Below, piece after piece: positions 1-8,958 of a DNA stretch of 35,347 nucleotides (positions within the stretch are counted from its first letter, which is position 1; each line of letters starts with the position of its first letter). The translations under genes and the position numbers were made by a program. The DNA is from Lentimicrobiaceae bacterium (lineage in GTDB: Bacteria; Bacteroidota; Bacteroidia; Bacteroidales; F082). The stretch spans positions 1 through 35,347 of the forward strand of contig JAISHW010000095.1 in the NCBI GenBank assembly GCA_031262365.1, in the 5' to 3' direction. The notes under the pieces were generated by a model that searched no databases, had not been told where the DNA came from, and worked only from the letters and a program-made list of their open reading frames with translations.

Positions 1-71
1 AGACTTATTGCCCGCTCGCGAAGTACAAGTCGCGCTGATTCTGTAACCGTCCTAAAATCTATCTTTTCCAT
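1..71 (-). CDS. N-terminal fragment of a probable IS630-type transposase (cut by window edge)
   Basis: An ATG at 71 opens a leftward reading frame that runs off the window without a stop; 23 codons are visible. The peptide begins MEKIDFRTVTESARLVLRER. A start of the form (K)(I)D-R-x-(L/V)-(S/T)-x-E/S-(A) followed by an LR..AI helix is what I remember from the N-terminal helix-turn-helix of IS630-family transposases. No catalytic residues are visible, so the family call is inference. A promoter-like TATATTTG lies five bases upstream of the ATG. A fragmentary IS at a sequence edge is also what assembly breaks at repeats tend to leave. It could instead be any small HTH protein. Confidence 0.45.
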   Translation of the reverse strand, partial: MEKIDFRTVTESARLVLRERAIS

Positions 72-75
72 ACTG

Positions 76-83
76 CAAATATA
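76..83 (-). promoter_or_regulatory. Bacteroidota -7 element upstream of the edge gene
   Basis: The reverse strand reads TATATTTG, an exact match to TAnnTTTG. It sits so close to the ATG at 71 that a transcript would be nearly leaderless. I see no convincing -33 TTG at the usual distance, so confidence is low. Confidence 0.3.
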
Positions 84-133
84 CAAAGTATTTTCGATAT
101 ATTACCGTCTGGTTAATAAGAAGAGAGCTTTTC

Positions 134-781
134 TTAGTTATTCAAAAGCACTTTTTCGATTTGTTTTTTTGTTTCTTCAGGATAATAGTCTTTCGAAACA
201 GAAATAAAAAAGTTACGAATGCTATGGAATTGTGGTTCTGTTATGTCGAGATTTCCCATAATCTGCTTCGTGTCGAGATCGTATAATTTTTCGATCTGTT
301 TTGTTTGCAAATTAGTGTACCGATCATGTTCCTCCTTAAGAATCTCAAGCATATTGTAACTTTCGGTTATATCTAAAAGATGTTTCCTGTTCACAAGCAA
401 TTTCATAGCACCACTATTCAGGAACATTTCGTAAGCACCTTTCTTGTAGCTAAACGCCTCCACTTTTCCTAGTATGTAAGCGTATTTATTGACAGAATCA
501 CGATTTTGTTGTTGCGGATTTTCGACAAATTCTAAAAGTGCAGCCTTTAAACGATTTACCTTTTCATAATGAACAAGCAAGTCATCAATTTTTTCCATAT
601 TATCCGCTAACTCCATATAAATAGCTTTCAATTGCTGATTCAAATCATTCTTTTCTTTGAATTCGGTAATCAAATTATTCGCAAAAAACGTAATGGCAAC
701 ACCGATAACAACAACTGACAATTCACGAAAATAACTGACTATTTTCCAAGATTTCTTTTTGCTTTTTGTTTCGTTATACAT
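134..781 (-). CDS. Single-pass membrane protein, DUF6090-like
   Basis: This is a 215-residue protein of unknown function. Residues 1-15 are basic and polar. One hydrophobic segment follows (about 20-38, including VVVIGVAITFFANNLI), and the rest is a soluble, mostly helical region rich in charged residues. A membrane segment of the type VVIGVxIAL..N followed by a helical domain resembles the DUF6090 family of Bacteroidota, for which I know no defined role. It is probably anchored in the inner membrane with the helical part outside. The ATG at 781 lies 18 nt after the stop of the exonuclease III gene, so the two are probably cotranscribed. Nothing in the sequence ties it to DNA repair. Confidence 0.6.
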   Translation of the reverse strand: MYNETKSKKKSWKIVSYFRELSVVVIGVAITFFANNLITEFKEKNDLNQQLKAIYMELADNMEKIDDLLVHYEKVNRLKAALLEFVENPQQQNRDSVNKYAYILGKVEAFSYKKGAYEMFLNSGAMKLLVNRKHLLDITESYNMLEILKEEHDRYTNLQTKQIEKLYDLDTKQIMGNLDITEPQFHSIRNFFISVSKDYYPEETKKQIEKVLLNN

Positions 782-799
782 GGCTCAACTATTTTATTT

Positions 800-1564
800 T
801 CAATATTTTAATTCGACAACAACCGGACAATGATCCGAATGTTTCACGTTGGGTAATATGGTTGCCGCTTTTAGATAGGGCAACAAGTTTTCGGTTAACA
901 TGTGATAATCAATGCGCCAACCTTTATTATTTTCGCGGGCATTGGCACGGTAACTCCACCAACTGTAATGATCGGGTTCTTTGATCAAATGTCGAAAACT
1001 ATCGATATAGCCTTGTTTTAAAAAACCGCTCATCCATTCGCGTTCTTCTGGCAAAAATCCCGAATGTGTCGCATTACGGATCGGATCGTGAATATCAATT
1101 GCTTCGTGACAAATATTGTAATCGCCCGACAACACTAATTTCGGACGTTCTTTTCGCAATTTTTCGACATAATCTTGAAAAAAATCGAGCCATTTCATCT
1201 TGAAAGCCTGACGCTCATCGCCACTCGTTCCCGAAGGATGATACACACTTACAACAGATAAATCGCCAAAATCGGCACGAACAAAACGACCTTCATCATC
1301 ATACAACGCGCAGTCAACACCATAAACCACGTCATCGGGCTCTTTTTTCGAAAGAATAGCCACGCCACTATATCCTTTTTTCTTTGCCGGATACCAATAA
1401 TGATTATAACCTAACAATTGAAATTCCATCAACGGAATTTGATCTACCGTTGCCTTTAATTCCTGAAAACAAACAACATCAGCATTATAGGATTTGAGCC
1501 AATCGAGCAATCCTTTTCCGATGGCGGAACGTATACCGTTTACATTATAACTAACTATTCTCAT
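800..1564 (-). CDS. xth: Exodeoxyribonuclease III (AP endonuclease)
   Basis: This is a 254-residue cytoplasmic enzyme that cleaves DNA 5' to abasic sites and degrades duplex DNA 3'-to-5' in base excision repair. The endonuclease/exonuclease/phosphatase fold covers the whole chain and the signature motifs are all present in order: NVNGIRSA at the N-terminus, CFQELKA (metal-binding Glu), YHPSG, GDYNICHEAIDI (catalytic Asp and Asn), and WRIDYHML followed by SDHCPVVVEL (catalytic Asp-His pair at the C-terminus). Length is normal for the ExoA/Xth family. It starts with ATG at 1564 and precedes the DUF6090-like gene by 18 nt. The ClC gene runs divergently from 1672, so promoters for both should lie in the 107-nt gap. 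Confidence 0.95.
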   Translation of the reverse strand: MRIVSYNVNGIRSAIGKGLLDWLKSYNADVVCFQELKATVDQIPLMEFQLLGYNHYWYPAKKKGYSGVAILSKKEPDDVVYGVDCALYDDEGRFVRADFGDLSVVSVYHPSGTSGDERQAFKMKWLDFFQDYVEKLRKERPKLVLSGDYNICHEAIDIHDPIRNATHSGFLPEEREWMSGFLKQGYIDSFRHLIKEPDHYSWWSYRANARENNKGWRIDYHMLTENLLPYLKAATILPNVKHSDHCPVVVELKY

Positions 1565-1671
1565 TTATTCCGTTTTTTTAATCGATTTTCGATACAAATA
1601 ATGATGCGAAGATAGGAAATGAAAATCACATTGGTTTTATTCTTGTATATTAGCAACTTATTATTGGGTAA

Positions 1672-3447
1672 GTGATAAGCAGAAAAATTTTTCTTAAAAA
1701 TCTGACTAAGTGGCGTTTAGAGAAAATTACCGAACGTCAGTATATGATTATTCTGAGTATTCCGACCGGTTTTTTGGCGGGATTAGCTGCTGTAATCATC
1801 AAAAATTTGACTCATTTTATAAAAGATTTAGTTACAAGCGGTTCGGCAAAAGAATATTCGAATCTGTTGTATTTTATTTACCCTGCCATTGGAATCTTCT
1901 TAACATTGATTTTTTTGAGATATATAGCCAAACGGGAAGCGGGACATGGCATTCCCGGTTTACTTTACGCAATCTCACGAAAAAAAGGCATTGTCAAAGC
2001 CTACAACATGTACGTTTCTATGATTAGTAGTGCGTTAACAGTTGGTTTTGGCGGTTCGGTTGGGCTCGAAGGTCCTTCCGTATCGACCGGATCGGCTATT
2101 GGGTCTAACATCGGACAATTTCTACGTTTGAATTTCAAACAATTGACCATGATGATCAGCATGGGGGGAGCTGCTGCATTAGCCGCTATTTTTCAGGCAC
2201 CGATTACAGGAATTGTATTTGCTATCGAAGTGTTGATGATCGACCTTTCGATCAATGCGCTTATTCCGTTGATTATTTCTGCTTTTGTCGGCGTATTGAC
2301 AAGTTATTTCCTTCTGGGACAAGCGGTTGAATACATAGTTGATCTTTCCGAATCTTTTATTCCCGGAAACACGCTCTATTATATTTGCTTAGGAATATTG
2401 CTCGGGTTTGTTTCGGCTTATTTTATGCGTGTCATTTTTCGTTCTGAAAAGTTTTTCGAAAAGCTGGGTACTTGGTGGAAGCGTTTCTTGGTCGGAAGTT
2501 CTGTTCTTGGTTTGTTGATTTTTCTGTTTCCGTCGTTATACGGAGAAGGCTATGAAGCCATCAACCTTGCTTTGAAAGGCGATCATAGTTCGTTATACAA
2601 CAACAGTGTTTTCTATGCTTTTAAAGATAATCTTTGGGTTATTTTTGCCTTGTTTGTTGTTGTTATTCTGATGAAAGCTTTTGCTACGGCTTTCACGTTT
2701 GGAGCAGGCGGTGTCGGTGGCACTTTCGCTCCTTCGCTATTTTGTGGATCAATTACAGGATTGTTTTTTGCGTTTCTCATCAATCATCTGGGGTTAGGAA
2801 ATTTGAATCCTGTAAAATTCGCTCTTGTCGGAATGGGAGGCATGGTTGCAGGCGTACTTCACGCGCCTTTAACAGGGATTTTCCTAATTGCCGAAATCAC
2901 AAACGGCTATTCGCTGATTGTTCCGTTGATGCTTGTTTCGACAAGTGCTTTTTTAATCAATCGAATTTTCTATAAACATTCGGTCTATACACGTTCTGTT
3001 GCCGAACAAGGTGCCTTGCTTACGCACAATAAAGATCGAAGTATTTTGAATTTGATGAACGTTGGTCCACTTGTTGAAACCGACTTCAATATTGTCAGAC
3101 CGGGGCAACAACTACGCGATTTGATTCCGGTAATTTCCGGTTCAAAACGGAATATTTTTCCGGTTGTCAGCGAAGAAGGATTATTTATGGGACACGTATT
3201 GTTCGACGATGTCAGAACAGTTATGTTTGATCAATCGCTTTACGACACACCTGTCGAAAACTTGATGGTAATACCCAAATATATCATCAATCCGAACGAA
3301 ACAATGGAGGAGGTTGCTGAAAAGTTTCATGTTTCAGGAAAATACAACATTCCTGTTGTTCAAAAAGAACAATATATCGGTTACATTTCACGTGCTAACG
3401 TTTTTTCTGCCTACCGTAATAAACTCAGCGAATTATCAGACGATTAA
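1672..3447 (+). CDS. ClC-family anion channel/transporter with two CBS domains
   Basis: This is a 591-residue polytopic inner-membrane protein for chloride or related anions. The ClC core spans about residues 20-440 and keeps the four pore motifs: GHGIP (91-95, His where E. coli ClC has the selectivity Ser), GSVGLEGP (128-135, gating Glu133), FAIEVLM (183-189) and GGTFAPSLF (349-357). Two CBS domains follow (about 462-518 and 525-580), which in the family bind nucleotides and regulate gating. At the internal proton-glutamate position the sequence reads E186-V187, so Val replaces the Glu that E. coli ClC-ec1 uses for proton transfer. The start is GTG at 1672; the next in-frame ATG (1744) would cut the first helix, so GTG is preferred. 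It ends 24 nt before the convergent T9SS gene. Confidence 0.93.
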   Translation: MISRKIFLKNLTKWRLEKITERQYMIILSIPTGFLAGLAAVIIKNLTHFIKDLVTSGSAKEYSNLLYFIYPAIGIFLTLIFLRYIAKREAGHGIPGLLYAISRKKGIVKAYNMYVSMISSALTVGFGGSVGLEGPSVSTGSAIGSNIGQFLRLNFKQLTMMISMGGAAALAAIFQAPITGIVFAIEVLMIDLSINALIPLIISAFVGVLTSYFLLGQAVEYIVDLSESFIPGNTLYYICLGILLGFVSAYFMRVIFRSEKFFEKLGTWWKRFLVGSSVLGLLIFLFPSLYGEGYEAINLALKGDHSSLYNNSVFYAFKDNLWVIFALFVVVILMKAFATAFTFGAGGVGGTFAPSLFCGSITGLFFAFLINHLGLGNLNPVKFALVGMGGMVAGVLHAPLTGIFLIAEITNGYSLIVPLMLVSTSAFLINRIFYKHSVYTRSVAEQGALLTHNKDRSILNLMNVGPLVETDFNIVRPGQQLRDLIPVISGSKRNIFPVVSEEGLFMGHVLFDDVRTVMFDQSLYDTPVENLMVIPKYIINPNETMEEVAEKFHVSGKYNIPVVQKEQYIGYISRANVFSAYRNKLSELSDD

Positions 3448-3471
3448 GTTGAAACAATTATAGGAGATCCC

Positions 3472-6465
3472 TTATTTTTTTAAAATTTTTACCGTTTTTT
3501 GTATTTGTTCGTTTTCTAAACGTAAGAAATACAATCCCGAAGCTAAATGTTCGATAGATACAGCAGCGGACGAATTGTTATCTAACAAATCAATTTGCAA
3601 AACACGAACACCCATCGTATTGAATACAGACAGCAATTTCCAATTTTCCGGTCCGTTGATATAAAACACATCGGAAACAGGATTCGGATAAATTAAAGCG
3701 ATTTCGTTTGGTTCGACGATAGGGTTTCGTTTCAGCGTGATTTTATCTTCTTGTAATGTCAACTCAATATCATCGACATAATAATCGGAAGGCGTTAGTT
3801 GTATGACTTCGTTTTGTATCGTTTCGAAACCAAACACTTCACCCATAATAATATAGGATCCAAAAGGAAGTTTTCTAAAAGAAAATTTTCCTTTGTGATC
3901 GGTCAGTGTATAATCGATTCGCTTTGTGCCGTCTGAATTATAAAGAACAATAGCAACATTTGAAAAACCGCCATCGCATATCGGAATTTCATCAGCACGG
4001 TCGAACCAATCGGCGCAATAAATTTGTGTTTCACGTAACTGTTCGACAGGTAATTTGAATACACCTGCTATCACACCCACTCCTTCTTGCAAGTTCTGAA
4101 AATCAGTTGGCAAATGAATATCTACATCGAACGTATTGCCTACCAGATCGATGCGATGTGCTTGTTGCCATTGATATTTTTCGGAATAATAAGCTATTGA
4201 GGTTTTTTCGTCTAACGTGTCAGGCGAAGCATAGATAATGTATTTATCTTCACTTAGTTGACGAAATTCAAACTCGCCAACATGGTTTGTTTTTACACGA
4301 TATTGTTCGGTAGACGCATTCGAATCATTTAAATTTTTCAAAATAACCTGTGCTTGTTTTGCGCCTTGATCACCGATCCATACTTTTCCTCTAAGAAAAT
4401 AATTTGGAATAATCTCAAAAGTAACCGTGTCGTGTGCTGTTTCACATTTCGATTCTGCTTTCAAAACGAGTTGTGCATAGCCGTTTTTTCTATCTGTTTC
4501 GCCCAGAACATAAATGGGATTTAATGATGTTGTATCGTTAAACCATCCATCACCGGCAGTTTTCCATGTTAATTTTGTGTAATTTGTAGCTTTTGCTTGG
4601 TGCAGCGAAATTGAATCGTGTATTTTTACAATAGAATCGTTGCCTGCAAATAGTTCGATTGACTGAAACAGCGACAAGGTCATCGATTCAACAGCTTTTT
4701 TATTTTCCGATGTGTATACATGCAAAGTAAGCACTACTGCTCCAATCGTAAAATCGTCTTTCGATGGAAAATAGGTCGGATTAAGTTCTTGAGAATTTGA
4801 AAATCTTCCACTTCCACTTGTGCGCCATTCTATACGATTATAATCGTACGGCACGTTTGCACTTTCCAACAAATAGGAAGTTTGATTTTCGCAAATTGTA
4901 TCGTTTTTGCCGGCAAAAGGAGCTTTGAAAGCAAAAGCGTAAGCACTTTCAATTTCTTTTTGATAGTTGGAAGTTAGATATTCGGAAACAGATGTTGCCG
5001 TAACGGCAAATTCGATATCCATCATGGTTTTATCAACAAAAAACACGGTGTCTGTTGTGAAACCTTCAAAATTTGTATAGGCATAATGTTTTAAATTTCC
5101 GGAATAAATCCTGTATCCCTTTATGTTTTCTTCATTATTATGCTCCCATACGAGACGAAGCTGATCAGCTACGAGTTGTTTTTTTACACGATAAGGCGGT
5201 ACTAAAGGTGCTGTTGTGTCGGTTGTTTCTAATATCGGTTTGTAATTCAAAACACCTCGATTTTCATCATCTTCCATATCCCACAAAAAATTAGCAATTA
5301 AAGCCGTATCGGTTGTTCCCCAATAATTATTTCCAATAAAAATAGAATCGGACGAAGCATTGTAAAATAAGATTCGATCTTCTTTGTGATGTACGATATT
5401 GTTAGAAGTTACGCTGCTGTTTGCATTTGGAACACGAGCTATCATAAAGTTGTTTTCCGAAAATGTGTTTTTCTGAAAATCAACATTCCAAGAAGTATTG
5501 ATACCCGATACACAACTATCGTTTTTGTAAAATGTATTTCCTTTTATCGAAACTCGTTTTGCGCCATCGAATCCTAATGTGCGTTCATTTTTCCAAAAAA
5601 TATTGTGTTCAATTTGCAGCGAGTCCATCTCGACCCAAATTCCATAACTCTGCGAATTTTCTTTCGTGTTGATTGTATTATTACGAATCCAGTTTTTTGG
5701 CGTATTCAGCACCGACTTGTCTTGAGCAAAAATAGCGCAATTCGACTGTTCGAATGTATTTCCATCGATAAAATTGTTCACGAATTGTCCTTCGCTTTTT
5801 CCGTTGATGGAAATGCTTGTTACGTCGGAATAAAATTTATTTCCTGATACGTTATTTCCAATCGAATGAGCCATATCCGAGACAAATTCAATGCTTACAT
5901 AATTGTTTTCGAATAAGTTGTTTCTGATTTTAGAGTGTAACGCATTTTTAAGTTTTAGGCAGTTGGATTGGTTGTTGTTGAATGTGCTGTTCTGAATAAT
6001 AAAATTCGAACTGCTTTCGATTTCAAGGGCGATTTCAGCATATTCAAAATGCGCATAATTAACATATAACTGCGAGCTGTCTGTAGCTTGGTTTATGTAG
6101 ATTTTTTTCCAATACCAATTTTTTTGTGGCGGTTGTTTTTCTTTGTTGTACAGTGTATTTCGCCGAATAAAAACCGAATCTACCACACCGTTTTCTTCTC
6201 CGTTTACAATAAAACCACCTCCGTTACAAATAATGCTGACATTGTAGTTTATATACACTTCTGTTCCCGGATGTATTGTCAAACTAAATCCTTGCGGAAT
6301 AATCAAGTCGCTGTTAATAACGTAGATATGATCTTTTGTCCAATTCAAATTCGAAGCTACTTCACCGCCAAAATACAACACAGATTGTGCTTGGGTTTTC
6401 AGATCGATTGTGGCAAAAAAAACAAGCAACAACAAAAAATGATATATAGCAGGTTTTAAACGCAT
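3472..6465 (-). CDS. Large T9SS-secreted surface protein with beta-helix, FN3-like and regulatory-like domains
   Basis: A 997-residue exported protein. The start is ATG at 6465; a TTG one codon upstream is less likely. Order of parts: signal peptide ending near QAQ (about 27); right-handed parallel beta-helix (about 50-395, many N-x-F/I turns such as NNTFYKN and a terminal NNYWG); fibronectin III-like segment (about 424-500); two related Ig/PKD-like repeats (about 516-600 and 605-686), both containing W-x-T-x-G-x-G and L-N-P-x-Y; two carboxypeptidase-regulatory-like beta domains (about 691-785 and 795-905); and a C-terminal T9SS type-A sorting domain (about 922-997) with IYPNPVSD, a conserved MG and SGLYFLRL...VKILKK. 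I see no catalytic motif, so adhesion or glycan binding is plausible but unproven. It lies 9 nt after the STN-barrel gene and should be cotranscribed with it. Confidence 0.85.
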   Translation of the reverse strand: MRLKPAIYHFLLLLVFFATIDLKTQAQSVLYFGGEVASNLNWTKDHIYVINSDLIIPQGFSLTIHPGTEVYINYNVSIICNGGGFIVNGEENGVVDSVFIRRNTLYNKEKQPPQKNWYWKKIYINQATDSSQLYVNYAHFEYAEIALEIESSSNFIIQNSTFNNNQSNCLKLKNALHSKIRNNLFENNYVSIEFVSDMAHSIGNNVSGNKFYSDVTSISINGKSEGQFVNNFIDGNTFEQSNCAIFAQDKSVLNTPKNWIRNNTINTKENSQSYGIWVEMDSLQIEHNIFWKNERTLGFDGAKRVSIKGNTFYKNDSCVSGINTSWNVDFQKNTFSENNFMIARVPNANSSVTSNNIVHHKEDRILFYNASSDSIFIGNNYWGTTDTALIANFLWDMEDDENRGVLNYKPILETTDTTAPLVPPYRVKKQLVADQLRLVWEHNNEENIKGYRIYSGNLKHYAYTNFEGFTTDTVFFVDKTMMDIEFAVTATSVSEYLTSNYQKEIESAYAFAFKAPFAGKNDTICENQTSYLLESANVPYDYNRIEWRTSGSGRFSNSQELNPTYFPSKDDFTIGAVVLTLHVYTSENKKAVESMTLSLFQSIELFAGNDSIVKIHDSISLHQAKATNYTKLTWKTAGDGWFNDTTSLNPIYVLGETDRKNGYAQLVLKAESKCETAHDTVTFEIIPNYFLRGKVWIGDQGAKQAQVILKNLNDSNASTEQYRVKTNHVGEFEFRQLSEDKYIIYASPDTLDEKTSIAYYSEKYQWQQAHRIDLVGNTFDVDIHLPTDFQNLQEGVGVIAGVFKLPVEQLRETQIYCADWFDRADEIPICDGGFSNVAIVLYNSDGTKRIDYTLTDHKGKFSFRKLPFGSYIIMGEVFGFETIQNEVIQLTPSDYYVDDIELTLQEDKITLKRNPIVEPNEIALIYPNPVSDVFYINGPENWKLLSVFNTMGVRVLQIDLLDNNSSAAVSIEHLASGLYFLRLENEQIQKTVKILKK

Positions 6466-6474
6466 CAAACTATT

Positions 6475-7815
6475 TTATCGAAAATGATAGATAAATCCTA
6501 TTTGCATGCCGACTCCAAACAATTTTACACCAACTGGATAGTCTTTCAAGAGCAAATTTAGTGATTGTTTATAATACAGTTCGGCATTGATGTCTACATG
6601 CCGCGAAAGTGCTATCTGAGAGCCTAATTTTAAATTGTATGAAAATCCAAATTTTTGAATATCAACGTTTTCTAATGGAATTTCTTCGTCTTCTCCTTTA
6701 AATCCTAATACCGTGATTTCATAATCCAGCACGTAATAAAAACCCAGTCCGGCTCCTGCATAGAGTTTAAAATCAGGTTTATGAATAAGGTTATAACGCA
6801 CATCAAAGTAAGAATTTAGCATCAACAGTTTATTGAAACTGCGGTAATCTATCTTGTTTTCTGTTCGAGGAATATAAGTTGAATCGGTAACGGCAACCCA
6901 AATAGTATCGTTGTCCACAATCGAATAATACATGTCTAACGTATCGGTTCGGTAATAATCGCCGCGTACAACCGTATTGGCGTATTTGAAATCATGCCGA
7001 AGCGATGTCAATCCAAGTTGTACGGAATAAGCCAATCGTTTTTGCGCGTAAATTCCGTTCACGGCAATCGATTGATTTTGCCACGAAGGTTGCAACGCCT
7101 CTTTGTATCGTTGCGCAATGGCATTGCCTCCATTTCTTGCTTTGACAGTGTAGTCTGTATAAATCTGCGAATAAGTAATTTGAATCGAAAATCCTTTTTC
7201 TGCTCTTTGATTTGTGCTAATCAAATACTGCCGTTCGGATTTGTTGTCGCGAACTGGAATTTCGCGTATGAGGGTATCGCTGATTCGTATGGTATCAACC
7301 CGAACGATCGTATCAATCCGAATGATGGTTTCGGTAATATATGTCGGCTGAAAAACAACCGTATCCATTGTTTGTTGTAGTTTTTTTTCTTTTGGTATAA
7401 TTTCAACAACAACAGGTTCTTTTTCTGTTGGTTGTCCTTGAATTACGTGTGAATTTTCGTCTTTAAAAATCACATACTGACCACCTATTTTTTTAAAATT
7501 ATAGCCCTGAGGAAGTAGAATATCGTTTAGAATTTCTTCTATTGTTTTCGATTTTGCCTTGTATGATAGTTTTTTGTTGGCATCCATGTCGTCGGAACTG
7601 AAAGCCAAGTTTATTTTTTGCTCTACATAAAGTTTGTTGAGTATTGCAGGCAGCGAAATAGCATGGGCTTCAAAATCAATTTGCAAAGATTCTTGAGCGT
7701 AAATTGGTGCCGAAAATAGAAATAACAACAGCGTTACAAAAGAAACACAAATTCGTTTTTTGCGTGTGTTTTCTTTTGGTTTGAGAAGTGTCGATTCGAA
7801 ATTCTCTTGTTTCAT
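6475..7815 (-). CDS. STN-domain outer-membrane beta-barrel protein (signalling partner of FecR)
   Basis: A 446-residue protein. The start is ATG at 7815; a longer frame from TTG at 7833 is less likely. It has a long basic N-region, a hydrophobic signal (about 22-40, cut after YA), then an STN (secretin/TonB short N-terminal) domain at about 45-118: LQIDFEAHAISLPAILNKL, AFSSDD, TIEEILNDILLPQGYNFKKI. In FecA-type receptors this domain contacts the anti-sigma factor. Residues 120-200 form a linker with repeated I-R-x-D-T-I units. The remainder has alternating hydrophobic/polar strands and ends in IGFIYHFR, as in outer-membrane barrels of roughly 8-10 strands. There is no TonB box, plug or 22-strand barrel, so this is not a TonB-dependent transporter. 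It sits between fecR and the T9SS gene, suggesting it senses at the outer membrane and signals through FecR. Confidence 0.8.
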   Translation of the reverse strand: MKQENFESTLLKPKENTRKKRICVSFVTLLLFLFSAPIYAQESLQIDFEAHAISLPAILNKLYVEQKINLAFSSDDMDANKKLSYKAKSKTIEEILNDILLPQGYNFKKIGGQYVIFKDENSHVIQGQPTEKEPVVVEIIPKEKKLQQTMDTVVFQPTYITETIIRIDTIVRVDTIRISDTLIREIPVRDNKSERQYLISTNQRAEKGFSIQITYSQIYTDYTVKARNGGNAIAQRYKEALQPSWQNQSIAVNGIYAQKRLAYSVQLGLTSLRHDFKYANTVVRGDYYRTDTLDMYYSIVDNDTIWVAVTDSTYIPRTENKIDYRSFNKLLMLNSYFDVRYNLIHKPDFKLYAGAGLGFYYVLDYEITVLGFKGEDEEIPLENVDIQKFGFSYNLKLGSQIALSRHVDINAELYYKQSLNLLLKDYPVGVKLFGVGMQIGFIYHFR

Positions 7816-7844
7816 GCCACTGTGAAAATACAATGCGCTAAGAT

Positions 7845-7874
7845 AAAAAAAACAGGCGTTTGTACGCCTGTTTT
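7845..7874 (-). terminator. Hairpin with T-tract between fecR and the STN-barrel gene
   Basis: On the reverse strand an 11-bp perfect stem (AAAACAGGCGT / ACGCCTGTTTT) with loop ACAA runs straight into a T-tract. This has the form of an intrinsic terminator, starting 12 nt after the fecR stop. Only 29 nt separate its end from the ATG of the next gene, leaving little room for an independent promoter. It may therefore be a partial terminator or attenuator. Confidence 0.8.
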
Positions 7875-7886
7875 CCTGAATAGTGT

Positions 7887-8873
7887 TTAACTTTTTGTCA
7901 ATTTGATTTCAAAAATCGTTTCTATTGATTCTAATATGCTTTCTATCGACTCGTCTTTAAACCGTGCAGTTAGCCTTAAATTTTTAACCGAATCATCTGT
8001 TTCAATTTTTACATTGAAAACTTCTTTTAATGATTCAAACACTTCGCAAAGAGGCGTATCCGAAAATTCCAACACACCTGTTTTCCAAGCCATGAAGTTC
8101 TGTCCTTGCGTTTTTAGGCGGCTCACACGACCTGTTTCGACATCGAATTGTGCGCGTTCACCCGGCAAAAGCAAAATTTGTTCTTGTTGATTTGCAATAT
8201 CGCCGACATAACTAAAAAATTTCACTTTTCCGCTTATCAAGTCTAATGTGTAATTTTCAGCACCTTCTTCGATACGCAAATTGAATGTTGTTCCTAAAAC
8301 TTCGATTCCTATATTATTTCCAACGACAAGAAACGGATTGTTTTCGTCTGATGCAATGTCAAAATAGGCTTCACCTTCGAACGTAACAGTGCGCCCGTTT
8401 TTTGGAAAATCAACAGCGTAACTTATCGTAGCATCTTTTCGCAACACAACAACACTACCGTCGGCAAGCGTTACCGTTTCTCTATCATGCTGAGCTGTAA
8501 AAGTTTGTATTGTTTGCTTTTCAGTTCGCGGATAAAACAAAACAAATCCTAAAAACAAAACAGCTGCAATACCCGAAGCGATATAAGATGTGTAATTCGT
8601 GCGTTTTGAAACTGAATAGGTTGCGCGAGTCGATGGTTTCATCGATTTTATCTGAGCATGTACTTTTTGCAAGGCTTTTTCAACGTCAAACGCATGATCA
8701 TTTATATACGACTTTTCCCAAATCGTTTTGATGATTTGATAGTGTTTGTGATTATTTTCAGATTTGGATAGCCAATAATGTAATTTTCTTTCGTCTTTAT
8801 CCGAAATTTCTCCCGATAAAGATGTTAGAATCAGTAAGTCTATTTTTTCTTTATTTGTTCTAAATAGCCTCAT
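7887..8873 (-). CDS. FecR-family anti-sigma factor with DUF4974 C-terminus
   Basis: A 328-residue inner-membrane regulator of the adjacent sigma factor. The start is ATG at 8873; a TTG two codons upstream is less likely. Residues 1-80 form the cytoplasmic helical sigma-binding region (IDLLILTSLSGEISDKDER). One transmembrane helix follows at about 96-114. The periplasmic FecR beta domain occupies about 125-225 (LADGSVVVLRKDATISY, FEGEAYFDIA, VLGTTFNLR). The C-terminal region from about 255 (LEFSDTPLCEVFESL..F..KI) is the DUF4974 domain typical of Bacteroidota FecR proteins, which resembles an STN fold. It lies 85 nt after the sigma gene. The natural ligand is the STN domain of the next gene product. 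Confidence 0.92.
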   Translation of the reverse strand: MRLFRTNKEKIDLLILTSLSGEISDKDERKLHYWLSKSENNHKHYQIIKTIWEKSYINDHAFDVEKALQKVHAQIKSMKPSTRATYSVSKRTNYTSYIASGIAAVLFLGFVLFYPRTEKQTIQTFTAQHDRETVTLADGSVVVLRKDATISYAVDFPKNGRTVTFEGEAYFDIASDENNPFLVVGNNIGIEVLGTTFNLRIEEGAENYTLDLISGKVKFFSYVGDIANQQEQILLLPGERAQFDVETGRVSRLKTQGQNFMAWKTGVLEFSDTPLCEVFESLKEVFNVKIETDDSVKNLRLTARFKDESIESILESIETIFEIKLTKS

Positions 8874-8958
8874 AAACAATCTCCTACACTTTAAGTCTTA
8901 ATTTCTTATTCTTGATGAAGCATTAGTAATGACGAAAAAAAATGATTTTACCCCTATT

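Noticed and set aside
6088-6459. Rightward open frame of 123 codons opposite the T9SS gene
   Set aside because: It lies wholly antisense to the signal-peptide and beta-helix region, whose protein features are clear; composition is typical of an antisense shadow.
7813-7833. TTG start at 7833 for the STN-barrel gene
   Set aside because: The ATG at 7815 gives a complete signal peptide and more distance from the hairpin; the extra six residues add nothing recognisable.
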